Shown here: positions 12,509 to 23,490 of the stretch, piece after piece
Position numbering within the stretch: position 1 is the first letter of the stretch
How the letters are laid out: each line of letters begins with the position of its first letter
Program-made: the position numbers and the translations under genes
NCBI RefSeq assembly: GCF_009905375.1
Contig: NW_027420812.1
Coordinates: 1-64,000 of the forward strand
Length of the DNA: 64,000 nt
DNA from: Apium graveolens
Lineage: Eukaryota; Streptophyta; Magnoliopsida; Apiales; Apiaceae
Direction: 5' to 3'
Notes under the pieces: generated by a model
Seen by the model: only the letters and a program-made list of their open reading frames with translations
Told to the model about the DNA's origin: nothing
Database searches by the model: none

Positions 12509-14138
12509 TTAGTCTGAATCATCATCAATGTTGACTGGAGTCTTCCCTTTTCCTTTGCCCGAGCCCGAAGCTTTATCCTTGGCAGATGGAAAGACAGGAG
12601 CAGAACCATATTTTAAGAAAAGCCTTATAAAAAGCATCTTGAGCTGGTGCCTTTCCGTCCCGTTCACGAAGCCAGTTCAAAGATCTTTTCTTGTATTCTT
12701 CCCTGGTCATGCCGAAAAACCGAAGGTGGAGGGATGGCAGGAAGTGGCAGAGGAGGCAGTGATTTCTTCTAAGTACAATCGCCAATCCAGTCTCGTTTCT
12801 TATGCCAGTACATCTTACTCTTGTCCTGCATAGCGTACAGCTGCTGTGACACAAACTTCGTCTCGGACCCAAGCTTGAAAAAACAACTTTACAAACTCTT
12901 TTTCCCAGGCCTCGACCGAGGAAATCATCCCTTCTTGTAGAGTCCCAAACTCAAAGTCTGTTGTTTTGGGCCAACTTGGACATCAGAAGCATGCAAAACA
13001 GATAGCTTTGCATTGATTGAATCCAAGGAAGAATAAACAAACTTACGAAATAACTCAAACGAAGCATGCATCATACTAACCTGTGAGGTTAGCGAACCCA
13101 AAGTCTCAACAGACGCAAAGTGTTGATTAAGATTAGCCAAAGTGGCAGAATTTTCATTTAATTTAATCAACAAAGAATTAAGCAGAGTATTTGTAGGCTG
13201 ATCAAGGGGTCTGAGGTATAGTTTGGGGATTTTGGAAGTCCACCAACGTTGCCTATGAGTTTCATCAGAAAACAATTTATTTGACTCCGCAACAAATAAA
13301 TTATTTGCTGTTAAAATTGACAAATCAAACAACGTACTAATTTTCTCAGATTGAACAGAAGAAACAGAGACACAAAATACCGAAACACTTTAGACAATAG
13401 TGCAGGATAAGGCAAGTGCATCGACTCATGAGTCGAGCAATGGTGCATATTTTTGATAATCAGGAAGACACATCACAAGGAACCTTTTTGACAAACATAG
13501 AAATTAAAATCGAACTTGAAAAGTGATTCGATCTCGACCACTTTTACGAGGCAACAAAGTTGTATGAACAGTTTAAAAAACCAAAAGAGAGAGTGGAGTT
13601 AAATCTGATACCGATGGTTTGATGGAAACATCAACAAAGTTCTCGCTAATAATAGCTTTGAGTTGTTCCTCATAATGAATCCCCGAAACATCAAAAAATG
13701 CCTGGTGTATTGTGAAAGTACACACCCCTTGATCTGACAAGCCTCCAATTCTGCCAAGAGCATCAGCCTTGAAATGACAGGATTTCCTCGAACATTGAAA
13801 AAACACAATGCCTTCTGAAAGCAATTGAAAATTTGCATAGAACTCACGGACAAGCTCTGGGTATATAACTTTTTCCGGTGACAATAGCGATTCACACCCT
13901 TGGAACTTGAACAAATCATACACGCCAACTCGGGGTTAACAACTCAATATCACAAATCCGCTCTTTAAGAATAAGCTTTTTTAATATTTTGGAGCCGCTT
14001 TCTTTTACATGTCTGTCAAACGAATCAGGAGATGCTTCACTTGACGCTTCGGAAACAAGGTAGCAACACGACGATGCTTCGAACCAGACGAACTAGCGGT
14101 CGGGGTTGATTAGCGGTGGATCTCGAACGACGGGCCAT
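12509..14138 (-). pseudogene. Extra retroelement ORF, unit A right
   Basis: Same ORF as at 6020-4404 but from the truncated second element. Start at 14138, stop at 12509-12511. The N-terminal FDRHVKES region has no stop here, unlike the left copies. Many single-base losses or gains break it (for example near 12627, 12769, 12970, 13204, 13460, 13775, 13934 and 14066), more than in the matching copies in B and C. Confidence 0.55.
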
Positions 14139-14535
14139 TGGAGAGAAGTTTAGGGTTAAGAGAGAAAAGGAGAGGATTTTGAAGAGAGTGAAAGAGTAGA
14201 ATGAAGAAACGAAAAGATTAAGAAGAGGGTTTAAAAAGAAGTAGGAACTGAAGAGTTAGATATGGAAGAGGAAGTGAACAGGTGCAAGACAGAAGTGATG
14301 TATTGAAAGAACAATACATGCACAAAAAATGAGGAAGTGTTAATCTAATCAAAAGATATCCTAAATCTATTGGCAATAAACATGCAACAACACACGGACT
14401 AAAACTAAAAAAAAATACTAATAATTATATAAACAGATAAACAAACATAACAACAAATAAGCACATGTAACAGTTAATAATTAATCATTAAAAATAAAAA
14501 TTAATTACATAAAATTACACAAAATAACGTAATAA

Positions 14536-15527
14536 TTAGAGAGAACACATACCTAATTCAGGACGTATTATACAAAATCTATCTTCAGCTAAGGGCTCAG
14601 TGGAGATATCTGCACGCTGTTTCCCAGTAGATATATAAATAAGCTCTATATTACCTTTAGAAACATTATCTCATAGAAAATGATGACGAACATCAATATG
14701 CTTAGTACGAGAATGTATGACAGGATTTTTAGAGATATTAATTGCAGAGGTATTATCACAATAAATAGGAATATTTGAGTAAGAAATACCAAAATCCTGC
14801 AATGTTTGTTGCATCCACAAAATTTGAGCACGGCAACTTCCAGCTGCAATGTACTCTCCTTCAGCTGTAGAAAGAGCTACTGAAGTTTGCTTTTTACTAT
14901 GTTATACAACTAAACAATCTCCTAAAAATTCACAAGCACCACTTGTACTTTTTCTATCAACCTGTGACCCTGCATTGTCAGCATCTGAAAAACCGATTAA
15001 GTCAAAGGAAGAGGAGCTTGGATAAAATAATCCCAAGTCACTCGTACCTTTTAAATATTTAAAAATACGTTTAACGGCATTCAAATGAGATTCTTTAGGT
15101 TGAGATTGAAAACGAGCACACAAGCATACACTATACATAATGTCAGGTCGAGAGGTAGTTAAATATAATAATAAACCAATCATACCTCGAAATTTAGTGA
15201 CATCTACAGGTGTACCTTGTTCATCTTTTGAAAGCTTAACTGAAGTACTCATCGGAGTTGATTTAGGTGTGACATGATCAAGTACAAATCTTTTAAGTAA
15301 ATCCTTAATGTACTTGCCTTGGTGAATAAATATTCCTGCATTAGACTGATTAATTTGCAAACCTAGGAAGTACTGCAATTCACCCATCAAACTCATATCG
15401 AATTCTTATGCATGCAATCAGAAAACCACTTACACAGAGATTCGTTAGAAGATCCAAATACTATATCATCAACATAACTTAAACTAAAAGAAAGTTATCA
15501 TGTTTATGAAAAATAAGAGAGTTAGAT
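14536..15527 (-). pseudogene. Truncated Copia RT C-terminus and RNase H, unit A right
   Basis: Begins at the LINE junction just before YVDD. The frame 15396-14902 carries MGELQYFLGLQINQ and SRPDIMYSVCLCARFQ up to FLGDCLVV, followed by TAA in place of the RNase H tryptophan codon. RNase H text with ALSTAEGEY continues to the stop at 14536-14538. SDADNAG replaces the usual SDADYAG. Confidence 0.75.
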
Positions 15528-16150
15528 ATCCTAACAATTTTAGACTTTTCCATGCATCCAGATAAGTCACCAGGTCCACATGGGTTGGACCCAGAATTTT
15601 TCAAACTTATTGGAATATTATTAGAAGATATGTTGTTCAATTTTGTCTGACTTTCTTTGATACAGAACATGAGAACATGGCCAAGGGAACTAAATCTTAC
15701 GCTTGTACATCTTATTTCCATTGTTAAATAAATGAAAAATATGAAAGATCTTCGACCTATCTCTCTTAATAATGTTCTGATGCGTATATTGTCTAAGGTT
15801 CTGGAGAATAAGTTGAAACTATGTTTAAATTCGATAGTGTCTAACAAACAGAGTACTTTTAATGAAGGGAGGCTATTAACTGATAATGCAATGATTGCAT
15901 TTGAAGTCATATGGGAAACAGGTCCTGGCTGGGTTAAAAATTGATATTTTTGAGGAATAAGATAGGTTAGAATGAAGATTTATTAAACAAATGCTGCATA
16001 AATTTGGTTTCCTCTCGGCATGGATTTCTAGGATTATGACATGTGTTCAAAAAGTCTCATATAGTTTTGTACACAGTAGTGGAATTTTCGGTGATGTGCA
16101 TTCGCAACGGTGACTTCGACATGGAGATCCAATCTCTCCCTACTTGTAAA
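15528..16150 (+). pseudogene. L1-type LINE reverse transcriptase fragment, unit A
   Basis: Translating across frames shows MHPDKSPGPHGLDPEFFK at about 15553, then DLRPISLNNVL and SKVLENKLK, IVSNKQSTFNEGRLLTDNAM, and finally FKQ-like text, MLHKFGFLSAW, VQKVSYSFVHSSG and HGDPISPYL near 16120-16146. These blocks match the RT fingers and palm of plant L1 elements in order. Frameshifts and stops occur near 15648, 15727 and 15943. The YADD box, endonuclease and poly-A tail are missing. The antisense frame over it is a shadow. Confidence 0.8.
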
Positions 16151-16557
16151 AAATGGTGAGTACAAAATATAAGTGATATAAATGATAATTAAATAATTTT
16201 AATATATTTTTGTAAGGATTAATTATTTGTTGAAAACATATTCTCATTATAAAATCGTCACAAATGAAGTTACAAACTTATAATTTTTTGCATAAATGAT
16301 TACTTTGTATAATTATTATAATATTTTTTAAAAAAAAAAGAAAATTGACCAACTCTAATATAACCGGTAGATTCAAATTATAACAGAAAACTATAAAGTT
16401 GGTATGAAATTTAACTAGTCATTTTCTACCATTTGTTAGTTAAAAAAATGCTTAGTGGGCCCCTAATAGTCATTTGTTACCAAACTCCATAGAAATGATG
16501 AATTACTTAAAACCTTGGCCAAACTTAGTAGAATATACTCCCGCCCATAACCCATGT
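16151..16557. other. AT-rich gap between LINE fragment and solo LTR, unit A
   Basis: About 400 bp of AT-rich sequence with a poly-A run near 16330 and no recognisable coding or repeat signature. Confidence 0.5.
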
Positions 16558-16562
16558 CATTT

Positions 16563-18020
16563 TGTTAGGAAATGAATAACACATAGAGGGGGGGTGAATG
16601 TGTTTTACTGTTTTTAGGCTTTTCTTGAATATTTTTGGTTGAGCAGAGTAAATTAATTCTTGTAGTGAAATGTGTTCATGCAGAATTTAAGCTTGCAGAA
16701 AATAAAGAACACAGATCTTCAAAACTCACTTAATTTTATATTAAAATTAAGACTGTTTTGCTACAAAATTTCTAGGCTCTTTGTTGATAAAGAGCTTAGC
16801 TTCTTCTTGAGAGTGTTACAAGAAATTGATCTAAATTGTTACAACTGGCTAAAGGACCAGTGTTAACTTTATAACTTAGTTAACTGCTTGTTTATAAAGT
16901 GGATAATGAGATATGCTATTAGCTTTTCTAAACTGTCACTTGTCATTTCTATTTATAGAAAAGTAGATCTTCCATTTCTGGCTTAGCATATCTTTAGCAT
17001 CCTGTGTTCACTTTGATCTTCCTCTGTCAGTTAATCTTTACCATTGATCTTGCACATTCTTCAAGCTGCTTTTTATAGACTTGTCAATCCAGCTGTTGGA
17101 TTATTTGTTGATTGTTTATCTTGGATATTAAACTGATATGCAATTTTGTACTTTGAGATTGTACCTCGAGATCTCGAGTTTAGGTCTATAGAACACTTGA
17201 CATCTCGATAAGTATATTGGCTTATCGAGATCTCTAGTACTCTATATTTAGTTTGGCTTGTAGAGGTCTTCAGTTCTCTACAAGTGATTTTAGTCTTGTC
17301 GAGATCTCTATTCTTTACATCTTCACTTTGACTTATCGATAACTCTTAGTTCTCTAGTGGCTTCTTGACTTGTCGATATCTCAGAGTTCTATGGTCAAAT
17401 TAACTTGTCGATATCTCAGAGTTTTCTAGTGATCCTTAACTTGTCGATATCTCTGAGTTCTCTAGTGAATTTTGACTTATCGATATCACTGAGTTCTCTA
17501 GTGGAACTTGACTTATCGATAACTCAGAGTTCTCTAATGAATGTAGACTTGTCGATAACTCTGAGTTCTCTAGAGAAGAAATGACTTGTCGATATCTCTA
17601 ATCTTCATGTCTTTAATTTGGCTTGTCGATATCTTTCTGAGTTCTCTAGTAGCTTTCCTGAGTTCTCTAGTAGCTTTCCTGACTTCTCGATAAGCCATTC
17701 TGGAGATCTCGAATGACTTCTCTATAACATTAAATCTGTGACTTGTAGAGATCTTAACTTAGAGTATTTTTCTCCAAACAGATTTATTCAACTCCAAGCT
17801 TCTTCAAAATTCTTCTGAGGCATGATCTTCTTTATCTTCTTCCAGATAGAATCCTTATGCTTGATACTGTTTTAGGAAAAAGACTCCAGTCTGCTCCTTT
17901 GCATTTTTACAGACTTTAAGTGTTGCAAGTACAAAATATAAATTAAGATAACAATAAAACTTACTTAGGGTTGACAAAATGTCTTAGTCTTGTTAAAGTA
18001 CAGGCATGTTTTTTACAACA
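16563..18020. mobile_element. Solo LTR with CATTT target-site duplication, unit A
   Basis: Starts TGTTAGGAAATG and ends TTACAACA, so the termini form TGTT..AACA. CATTT occurs immediately before (16558-16562) and immediately after (18021-18025), a 5-bp duplication as Copia and Gypsy integrases make. The start contains CATAGAGGGGGGGTGAATG, a word common at the beginning of plant Copia LTRs. No internal region remains, so it is a solo LTR left by LTR-LTR recombination. Its family differs from the Copia array to the left. It holds the 36-bp minisatellite and is the parent sequence of the 434-bp piece in gag. Confidence 0.85.
17331..17605 (+). repeat. 36-bp minisatellite inside solo LTR, unit A
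   Basis: About seven to eight degenerate copies of a 36-bp word starting ACTTRTCGATAWCTC and continuing WGAGTTCTCTAGTG. Cores such as TTATCGATAA are self-complementary. Less regular copies extend from about 17160, including the palindrome CTCGAGATCTCGAG, to about 17760. Confidence 0.8.
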
Positions 18021-18025
18021 CATTT

Positions 18026-19139
18026 TAACTTTTTTCATGTAAAATTCATAATGTTACATATCTGTTTAAAATATTTATTTTTTTGAATTAAAGTTTAATA
18101 TTTATAATTTTATTCAAAAAAAGAAATTCGAAAAGTAATTTGTGAACATATCCTCTTTATTCATCTTAAAATAATAATGGAATTGTATTTTGATACATAT
18201 TTGACAAAATAATATCTTTTTGTACTAGTACGCCTTTTGTGCTTGTCACTGGTAGCAAGAAAATACAAAGTCGGTTCACGTTGCCGGTTTCCATTTCCTA
18301 CTGACCTTGTGGAAAGACTCAAAATTTATTAGAAAATTTTTTATTGAAAATTTTAAGTTAAAAAGCATGTTTATAAATATAAGCATGGTTTACAATAATA
18401 AATTTTTATTACAATTGAAATTAATAAAAGTTTTGATTATAATTACGTCAAAGTACATATGGTCAAGTCAAACAACTTATATGCTAGACACCATGAGTTG
18501 TATTTCTCATGGAATGTCTTCCCAATCTAGATTTTTCCCAATCAACCAGTGGATGAAATATGGTATATGTAGTTTTACCCACAATTTAGTGTCATTTTTA
18601 CATTTTCAAATCAAATTGAGTAATAATTAAATAAAAATCAACAATCATATTATCATTCACTTTAATTCTTATGTTTAAATAAACAAAGAAATTAGTAAAT
18701 ATTTTTAAAAATCTTATCATATTTCAAATACGTATAAATTGTTTGTCAAAAAATTTTGTATCGTATCTTATACCTCTAGAAATTCAATTTGATTAAATAT
18801 TGTTATGTAAACATTAATTTGTACATGACAATTAATTTCTACATTATACCGGCATGTTTTTTAGACTTAAATCTATTGTAATAGTAATATTATCATTGTT
18901 AGTAAGAGTTGTAGTTGTACATATATTATTGTTAATTGAGGTCAGTATGTGATTTATATATAATCAAATTTAAAATTTTCGATAAAATATCATTTTTAAG
19001 TTATGTTTTTTATACAATACTTACGACTTAATTTTTACAATGTCATTTTATTTACCATACAAAATAAATTAGGGTAATACTTATTTAGACTTGTACATCC
19101 ACATCCAATTAATTTATATAATACATGGAGCACACTATG
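18026..19139. other. AT-rich spacer, unit A
   Basis: Strongly AT-rich. A frame at 18307-18630 is open but has only AT-driven composition and no recognised motif. I see no gene here. Confidence 0.5.
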
Positions 19140-19163
19140 TTGAATCAAAAATTTGAACTATAT

Positions 19164-19238
19164 TGGGCTCACTGAAACCTATTATATACAATTGGGCCTC
19201 CAAAATAGAGAAAATAAAAAATGTAGGTAAAACCCTAA
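19164..19238 (+). promoter_or_regulatory. Promoter-like cluster (site II + telobox) upstream of Argonaute copy B
   Basis: TGGGCT at 19164-19169, TGGGCC at 19193-19198 and AAACCCTAA at 19230-19238. Paired TGGGCY site II elements (bound by TCP factors) with a telobox are a known plant promoter arrangement for genes active in dividing cells. The cluster lies about 0.9 kb before the first confident Argonaute exon and on the same strand. Promoter function is inferred. Confidence 0.45.
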
Positions 19239-20160
19239 TATAACCACAAGAGGCCGACTTAAAAACAAAATAAACTTGTACATGGCTATGAAATAGTGTT
19301 TTGATATTATTTATATTTTGTGTGAAAGAGTGTTTTGGTGATGTAAGGTTAAACACATCTTCAAATGAATTGGTGCAGGATTAAGTGGACAAGATTTGGA
19401 GATTATCATGAATTGATGTTGTTTAACAAGGGTAAGGTAATAATTTATATTTTCCTATTTCTTCATTTCCCTTTCTTAAGTGTTTTTTGCACAAACTTTT
19501 GTTAAAAATTAAAATACTGCAATAAGTATCCCATTTTTCTTGTATATATTGATGTGGATTGACATGAAATGCCATTTGTATTTGTTTTTAAATGATCTTG
19601 ATATCAAGAATTATCCCTTTCAAGATTATATGTCAAATTTAAGAAAAAGAATTTAGTTACATTTGTAATAACTTTTTTGTTCCTCATAAATAATCAAATA
19701 CATGATATACTAAAAAAATGAAAATTTATAGATAAGAAGCCCAAATATTATTTATATTTTATCTTCATATTTATTTGATTACACTATTAAATTTATTTTA
19801 TGTTTCTGTGTGAAAAAATTTTAGAGACATATGCAGAGGAATTATATTTTTCTTGCTATTTGCAACAAGTTCCACAAACAATGAAGAAAGTGTTCCAAGT
19901 CCCTTCTTTTTCTCCTCTTCATCAATCTACTTGTGTAAGCTTTCTTTGTTCTTTTTTAACTTTTACTACGCAAATATATAGCATAAATATAGATAGTACA
20001 AGTGAAGCCCCATCACTATTTAACTTTATATTACATGACACATGGTTGAAAATGAGATTTCTTACTTGATAAAGATGTAGGCTCTATTTGGGACAAATTA
20101 TAGTGTTGTAAAAACTTATATTTCAATACATAAACAGGTAGGCAGGCTAACCATTTTCAG
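19239..20160 (+). other. Probable 5' part of Argonaute copy B (uncertain exons)
   Basis: A short in-frame match CEKILETYAEEL at 19809-19844 resembles the N-domain segment of AGO4/AGO6 proteins (xKxLxxTYxxEL). It lacks a clear AG acceptor before it, and the following residues do not match the family. A possible donor GTAAGC follows at about 19936. The remainder of the N domain is not recognised, so this end is either divergent, in unseen small exons, or lost. Confidence 0.35.
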
Positions 20161-21592
20161 CCATAAGCTTATATTTGAATGGAGCTGACACTGAAAAAGT
20201 TTAAGATGCACTGAGGGTGCTTGACATTGTCTTGAGACAGCAAGCGACTAAAAGGTATCCAGACGACCAGAACTAATTAAGAAACTTGCACTTTGAAATG
20301 ATGCATTGCTTACTGTTATGAATGTGGAATATACAGGGATAGCCTTTTGGTGAGGCAGTCATTTTTCCATGACGACTCTAGGATGCTTACTAGTATTGGA
20401 GGAGGGGTTTCTGCTTGTCGTGGTCTCCATTCTAGTTTTCGTCCTACTCAGGGAGGATTGTCACTCAATTTAGGTAAGGATGCTATATTTTCTTCTGCCT
20501 AACCCCGTTTTCAAGATTATATATCTAAAACACTTATTTCACTTGACTCCCTTATTTCACTTGATGCCCACTTACTCATTCATTTTTTCAGACGTGTCAA
20601 CGACCATGATCCTTACTCCTGGGCCTGTAATGGATTTCCTGAGAGCCAATCAGGGTATACAGGATGCTCGTAGAATAGACTGGATTAAGGTAATTCATGA
20701 AATGACACCTGAAAAACCTGCATTGTGCTTCTTCTTATGTGTCTATTAAATTGTGCTTTTACAAATGCAACAGGCCAAGAAAATGCTGAGAAACATGAGA
20801 GTCAAGGCCACGCATAGCAACCGAGAATTTAAGATAAAAGGGTTGAGTGAGAAGCCTTGCAATGAGCTATAGTAAGATGTTTAATTTTTTTAATTCATCC
20901 TTTTCTAATGTTCAAAATGAAGAGGCATGTCTGTATATTGATTCTCACTTTGTTTCTTTCTGTTTGAAGTTTCACATTCAAAGAAAAACCTGGAGATATC
21001 GGTAGTCGTGGTGAAGTGAAGCCTAAGGAGATTACAGTTTATGAATACTTTAGAAGACATCTGAATTTGGAACTTAGAACTTCTGTGTACTTTCCGTGCC
21101 TTGATGTTGGTAAACCCAGCAAACCTATTTATCTCCCATTGGAAGTGAGTAAACATGATTGAGATATTTTTGCATATTCTAGTTTCTTTATCTTCTAATT
21201 TTGTTTTTACTTGAAGCGATTGATTTTTTGCCTGTTGTAATTTTTAGTTTTGTAGCCTGGTCTCCCTTCAGCGATATACAAAATCACTATCTTCTGTGCA
21301 AATAGCCTCTTTAGTGGAAAAGTCCATGCAGGGACCTCTGGAGAGAAAAGAAGTTGTTACTGATGTAAAATTTCTCCGAATATTTAAATTTTCAAGTTTT
21401 GGTTATTATTTCTCATTGTAGCTCTTTAGTTCATTTTTTTTAAAATATAATTTTTATAATTGATCAATGCACTTCCATTTTCAGTCTATGAAAAAGTATC
21501 GGTATGATGAAGATCCTCTCTTATATGCTTGCGGCATATCTATGGAGAAACAGCTTACCAAATTTGTTGGTCGTGTCCTTACTGCACCAAAG
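20161..21592 (+). pseudogene. AGO6-like Argonaute fragment, copy B (best-preserved)
   Basis: Seven exons join in phase with GT..AG introns: 20161-20254 (DALRVLDIVLRQQATK), 20337-20473 (LLVRQSFFHDD, GGGVSACRGLHSSFRPTQGG), 20592-20689, 20774-20871, 20970-21144 (PKEITVYEYFRR, YFPCLDVGKPSKPIYLPLE), 21248-21364 (LVSLQRYTKSLS, LVEKS) and 21485-21592 (DEDPLLYACGIS, VGRVLTAPK). They cover linker 1 and PAZ of an AGO6-like siRNA-binding protein. The only coding lesion I see is TAA at 20202-20204 in the first of these exons. MID and PIWI are absent: the fragment ends on an exon boundary and Gly-rich repeat follows. Met replaces Arg in VEKSMQG compared with A, C and D. Slicing or complete siRNA loading is not possible without MID/PIWI. 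Confidence 0.88.
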
Positions 21593-21639
21593 GTATTTTT
21601 GTTTCTCCTGTATATAGTTATGGTTTTTCTTGAATCAAG

Positions 21640-22342
21640 TAGTAATATTGTTAGTGGTGGCATTGGTGGCGGTTATTTTACTAGTCCAATTGGTGGCACT
21701 AGTAGCCGTAATCTTAGTAGCGGAATTGGTGGTGGCATTGTTGGTGGTGAAGTTCGTGCTAACTTAAGCGGTGTCATTGGTGGTAACTTTAATAATGGCA
21801 TCAGCGGTGGTAGCATTGGTGGTATATTGGGTAGTCTTAGTAGTGGCATTGGTGGTAGCATGACTAGCATCTTTAGTGGTTACATTGGTGGTACTAGAGA
21901 CGATAATATTGGTAGTGGATTTGGTGGCATTGATGGTGACATTGGTCGTGGTGCTCTTATTAGTGCAATTGGTGGCATTGGAAGCAGTAATTTTAGTAGG
22001 AGAATTAGTGGTGGTATTGTTGGTGTTGGTCTTGAAATTCGTGCTAGTTTAAGCAGTTCCATTCATGGCCACTTTAATGATGGTATTACAGGTGGTACAA
22101 TTGATGGTATATTGGTTAGTCTTAGTAGTTGCATTGGTGGTGGCATTGGTGGTAACATTGCTGGTAGCTTTAGTGGTGGCATGGCTAGTTGCCATAGTGA
22201 TAGCATTAGTGGTATATTGGTTAGTCTTAATAGTGGCAACGGTGGTAGCATTACTGGTAGATTAAGTGGAAACATTGGTGATCGCATGGCTGGTAGCTTT
22301 AGTGGTAGCACTGGTTATATGTTCGGTAATATTTGGAGGTAG
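21640..22342 (+). repeat. Gly/Ser/Ile-rich coding-like repeat, copy B
   Basis: Here the repeat is a single open frame that continues from the last Argonaute exon without a stop: 21467-22342, 291 codons, ending TAG. If the donor GTATTTTTG at 21593 is not used, translation would pass from PAZ sequence through a hydrophobic stretch (VFLFLLYIVMVFL) into about 225 residues of (L/F)S(S/G)xIGG repeats. There is no Trp, so it is not a GW/WG Argonaute hook. I do not recognise a family and cannot tell a protein-coding origin from a minisatellite with a lucky frame. Confidence 0.7.
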
Positions 22343-23490
22343 TGGTTTTAGTTATTGTCTTGGTGCCAGTTCTATTGGCATATTAGCATCGCTAATGGTG
22401 AAAACCTTGATAGTGGTGGTATTGGTGGTAGTGCTTTAAATATGAGTGGTGGCGCTGGTAACATTAACCCGCCTTACAGTGTTGAGCAAATACCTTCACA
22501 TCGACATCAATATCAACATTATCCTAATAATTCCTTGGAACTCATGATGTGGCTTTTTCTAATTTGGTTGCTTGTGTTACTCTCAACTCTACTATCACTT
22601 TTACAGAGGCAGGAGATGTACTTCCCAAAAGCAGCTCAGGTTCTCCAAGAAGTTCAGAAAACTTACGCTCTTTAAGTGACCCTACAAATGATTCATCTCT
22701 TACAAAATTGTATCATAAAATCCATATTTGGAGTGGTACCTCAATTAGATTAGTAATTAGATTTTTGTTCATACTTTCACTAAACAATTATGAAAAATAT
22801 TACAATTCTCAAACCCACAAAAGTATAGGTAATACAATTGACTGTTTGGCGGTTTCTATTTTTCGAATTTAATTCATGAACATTACTAATAGTTTTTAAG
22901 TAATGATCTAATATAACAATGAATTGTGGTTAATGTCCATAGCATCAATGATAAATAGCACATATATTATTGGCATGTATCATGTAATCACATGATATAT
23001 ATATATATATTTTGGTAACCTAGTAACTACATAAAACTACAGATGTCCATCCAAATAAACTGTAATATACCATTTTATATGTTATGCCGTCAAACAATTG
23101 TATGCATGTATTTAATGAGAAAATAATATTGTGTAAAAAATAATGTTCTATTAAATAATTATGTTTTGACTTAGTATTCTATTAAAAATCATCTTCTTAA
23201 TAAATTACTATTGCTATGTAAAAAGGTATGGTTATGGAAAAAGTGGAAAATTTGTAAATCATTTTAAAAACATAATAAATATTTTAAATATGTGTCTTTC
23301 ATCCGTATAAAAGAATAATTTTTCGAAATTTAAAAAATAATAAAAAGATAAAAAATAAGGAAATGAGTTCCTTAAGAAAAAGAACAAAAAAAAATTCAAT
23401 TAGTTCATAACATGTGGTTATTATTAAAAGTTACTAGTTTCTATAATCTTCCTCTAAAATTAGTTATTAACAAGTGATTATTATTAAAAC
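22343..23490. other. AT-rich spacer with TA microsatellite, unit B
   Basis: Residual Gly-rich sequence runs to about 22465. Then come two overlapping open frames (22355-22675 and 22549-22872) with no recognised domain, and (AT)8 at about 22995-23010. The 57-bp segment of unit A is missing. AT-rich to the LTR. Confidence 0.6.

Larger units (their letters stand above)
12084..15527 (-). mobile_element. Second, 5'-truncated Copia internal region, unit A
   Basis: Beyond the shared LTR the sequence starts again with the polypurine tract (12084-12096), extra ORF and pol C-terminus, then stops abruptly inside RT, just past the YVDD region, at 15527 where LINE sequence begins. This gives a tandem LTR-internal-LTR-internal structure, as expected from unequal recombination or adjacent insertion followed by loss of the outer end. 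Confidence 0.8.

Noticed and set aside
15479..15910. Open frame of 143 codons on the - strand (and 135 codons at 35913 and 56304)
   Set aside because: It is antisense to the LINE RT fragment, whose + strand translation matches RT motifs in order.
17140..17770. CRISPR-like spacing of the 36-bp repeat
   Set aside because: The units are contiguous and degenerate with no unique spacers, and lie in a plant LTR.
17933..17933. Alternative right end of the solo LTR at CAAGTACA
   Set aside because: No matching target duplication there; the end at 18020 has CATTT on both sides in all three units.
18307..18630. Open frame in AT-rich spacer (also 38764 and 59171)
   Set aside because: No recognised motif, AT-driven residues, and different length in each copy.
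19809..19844. Clear first Argonaute exon
   Set aside because: Only about twelve residues resemble the family, with no acceptor site before them; kept as an uncertain mention only.
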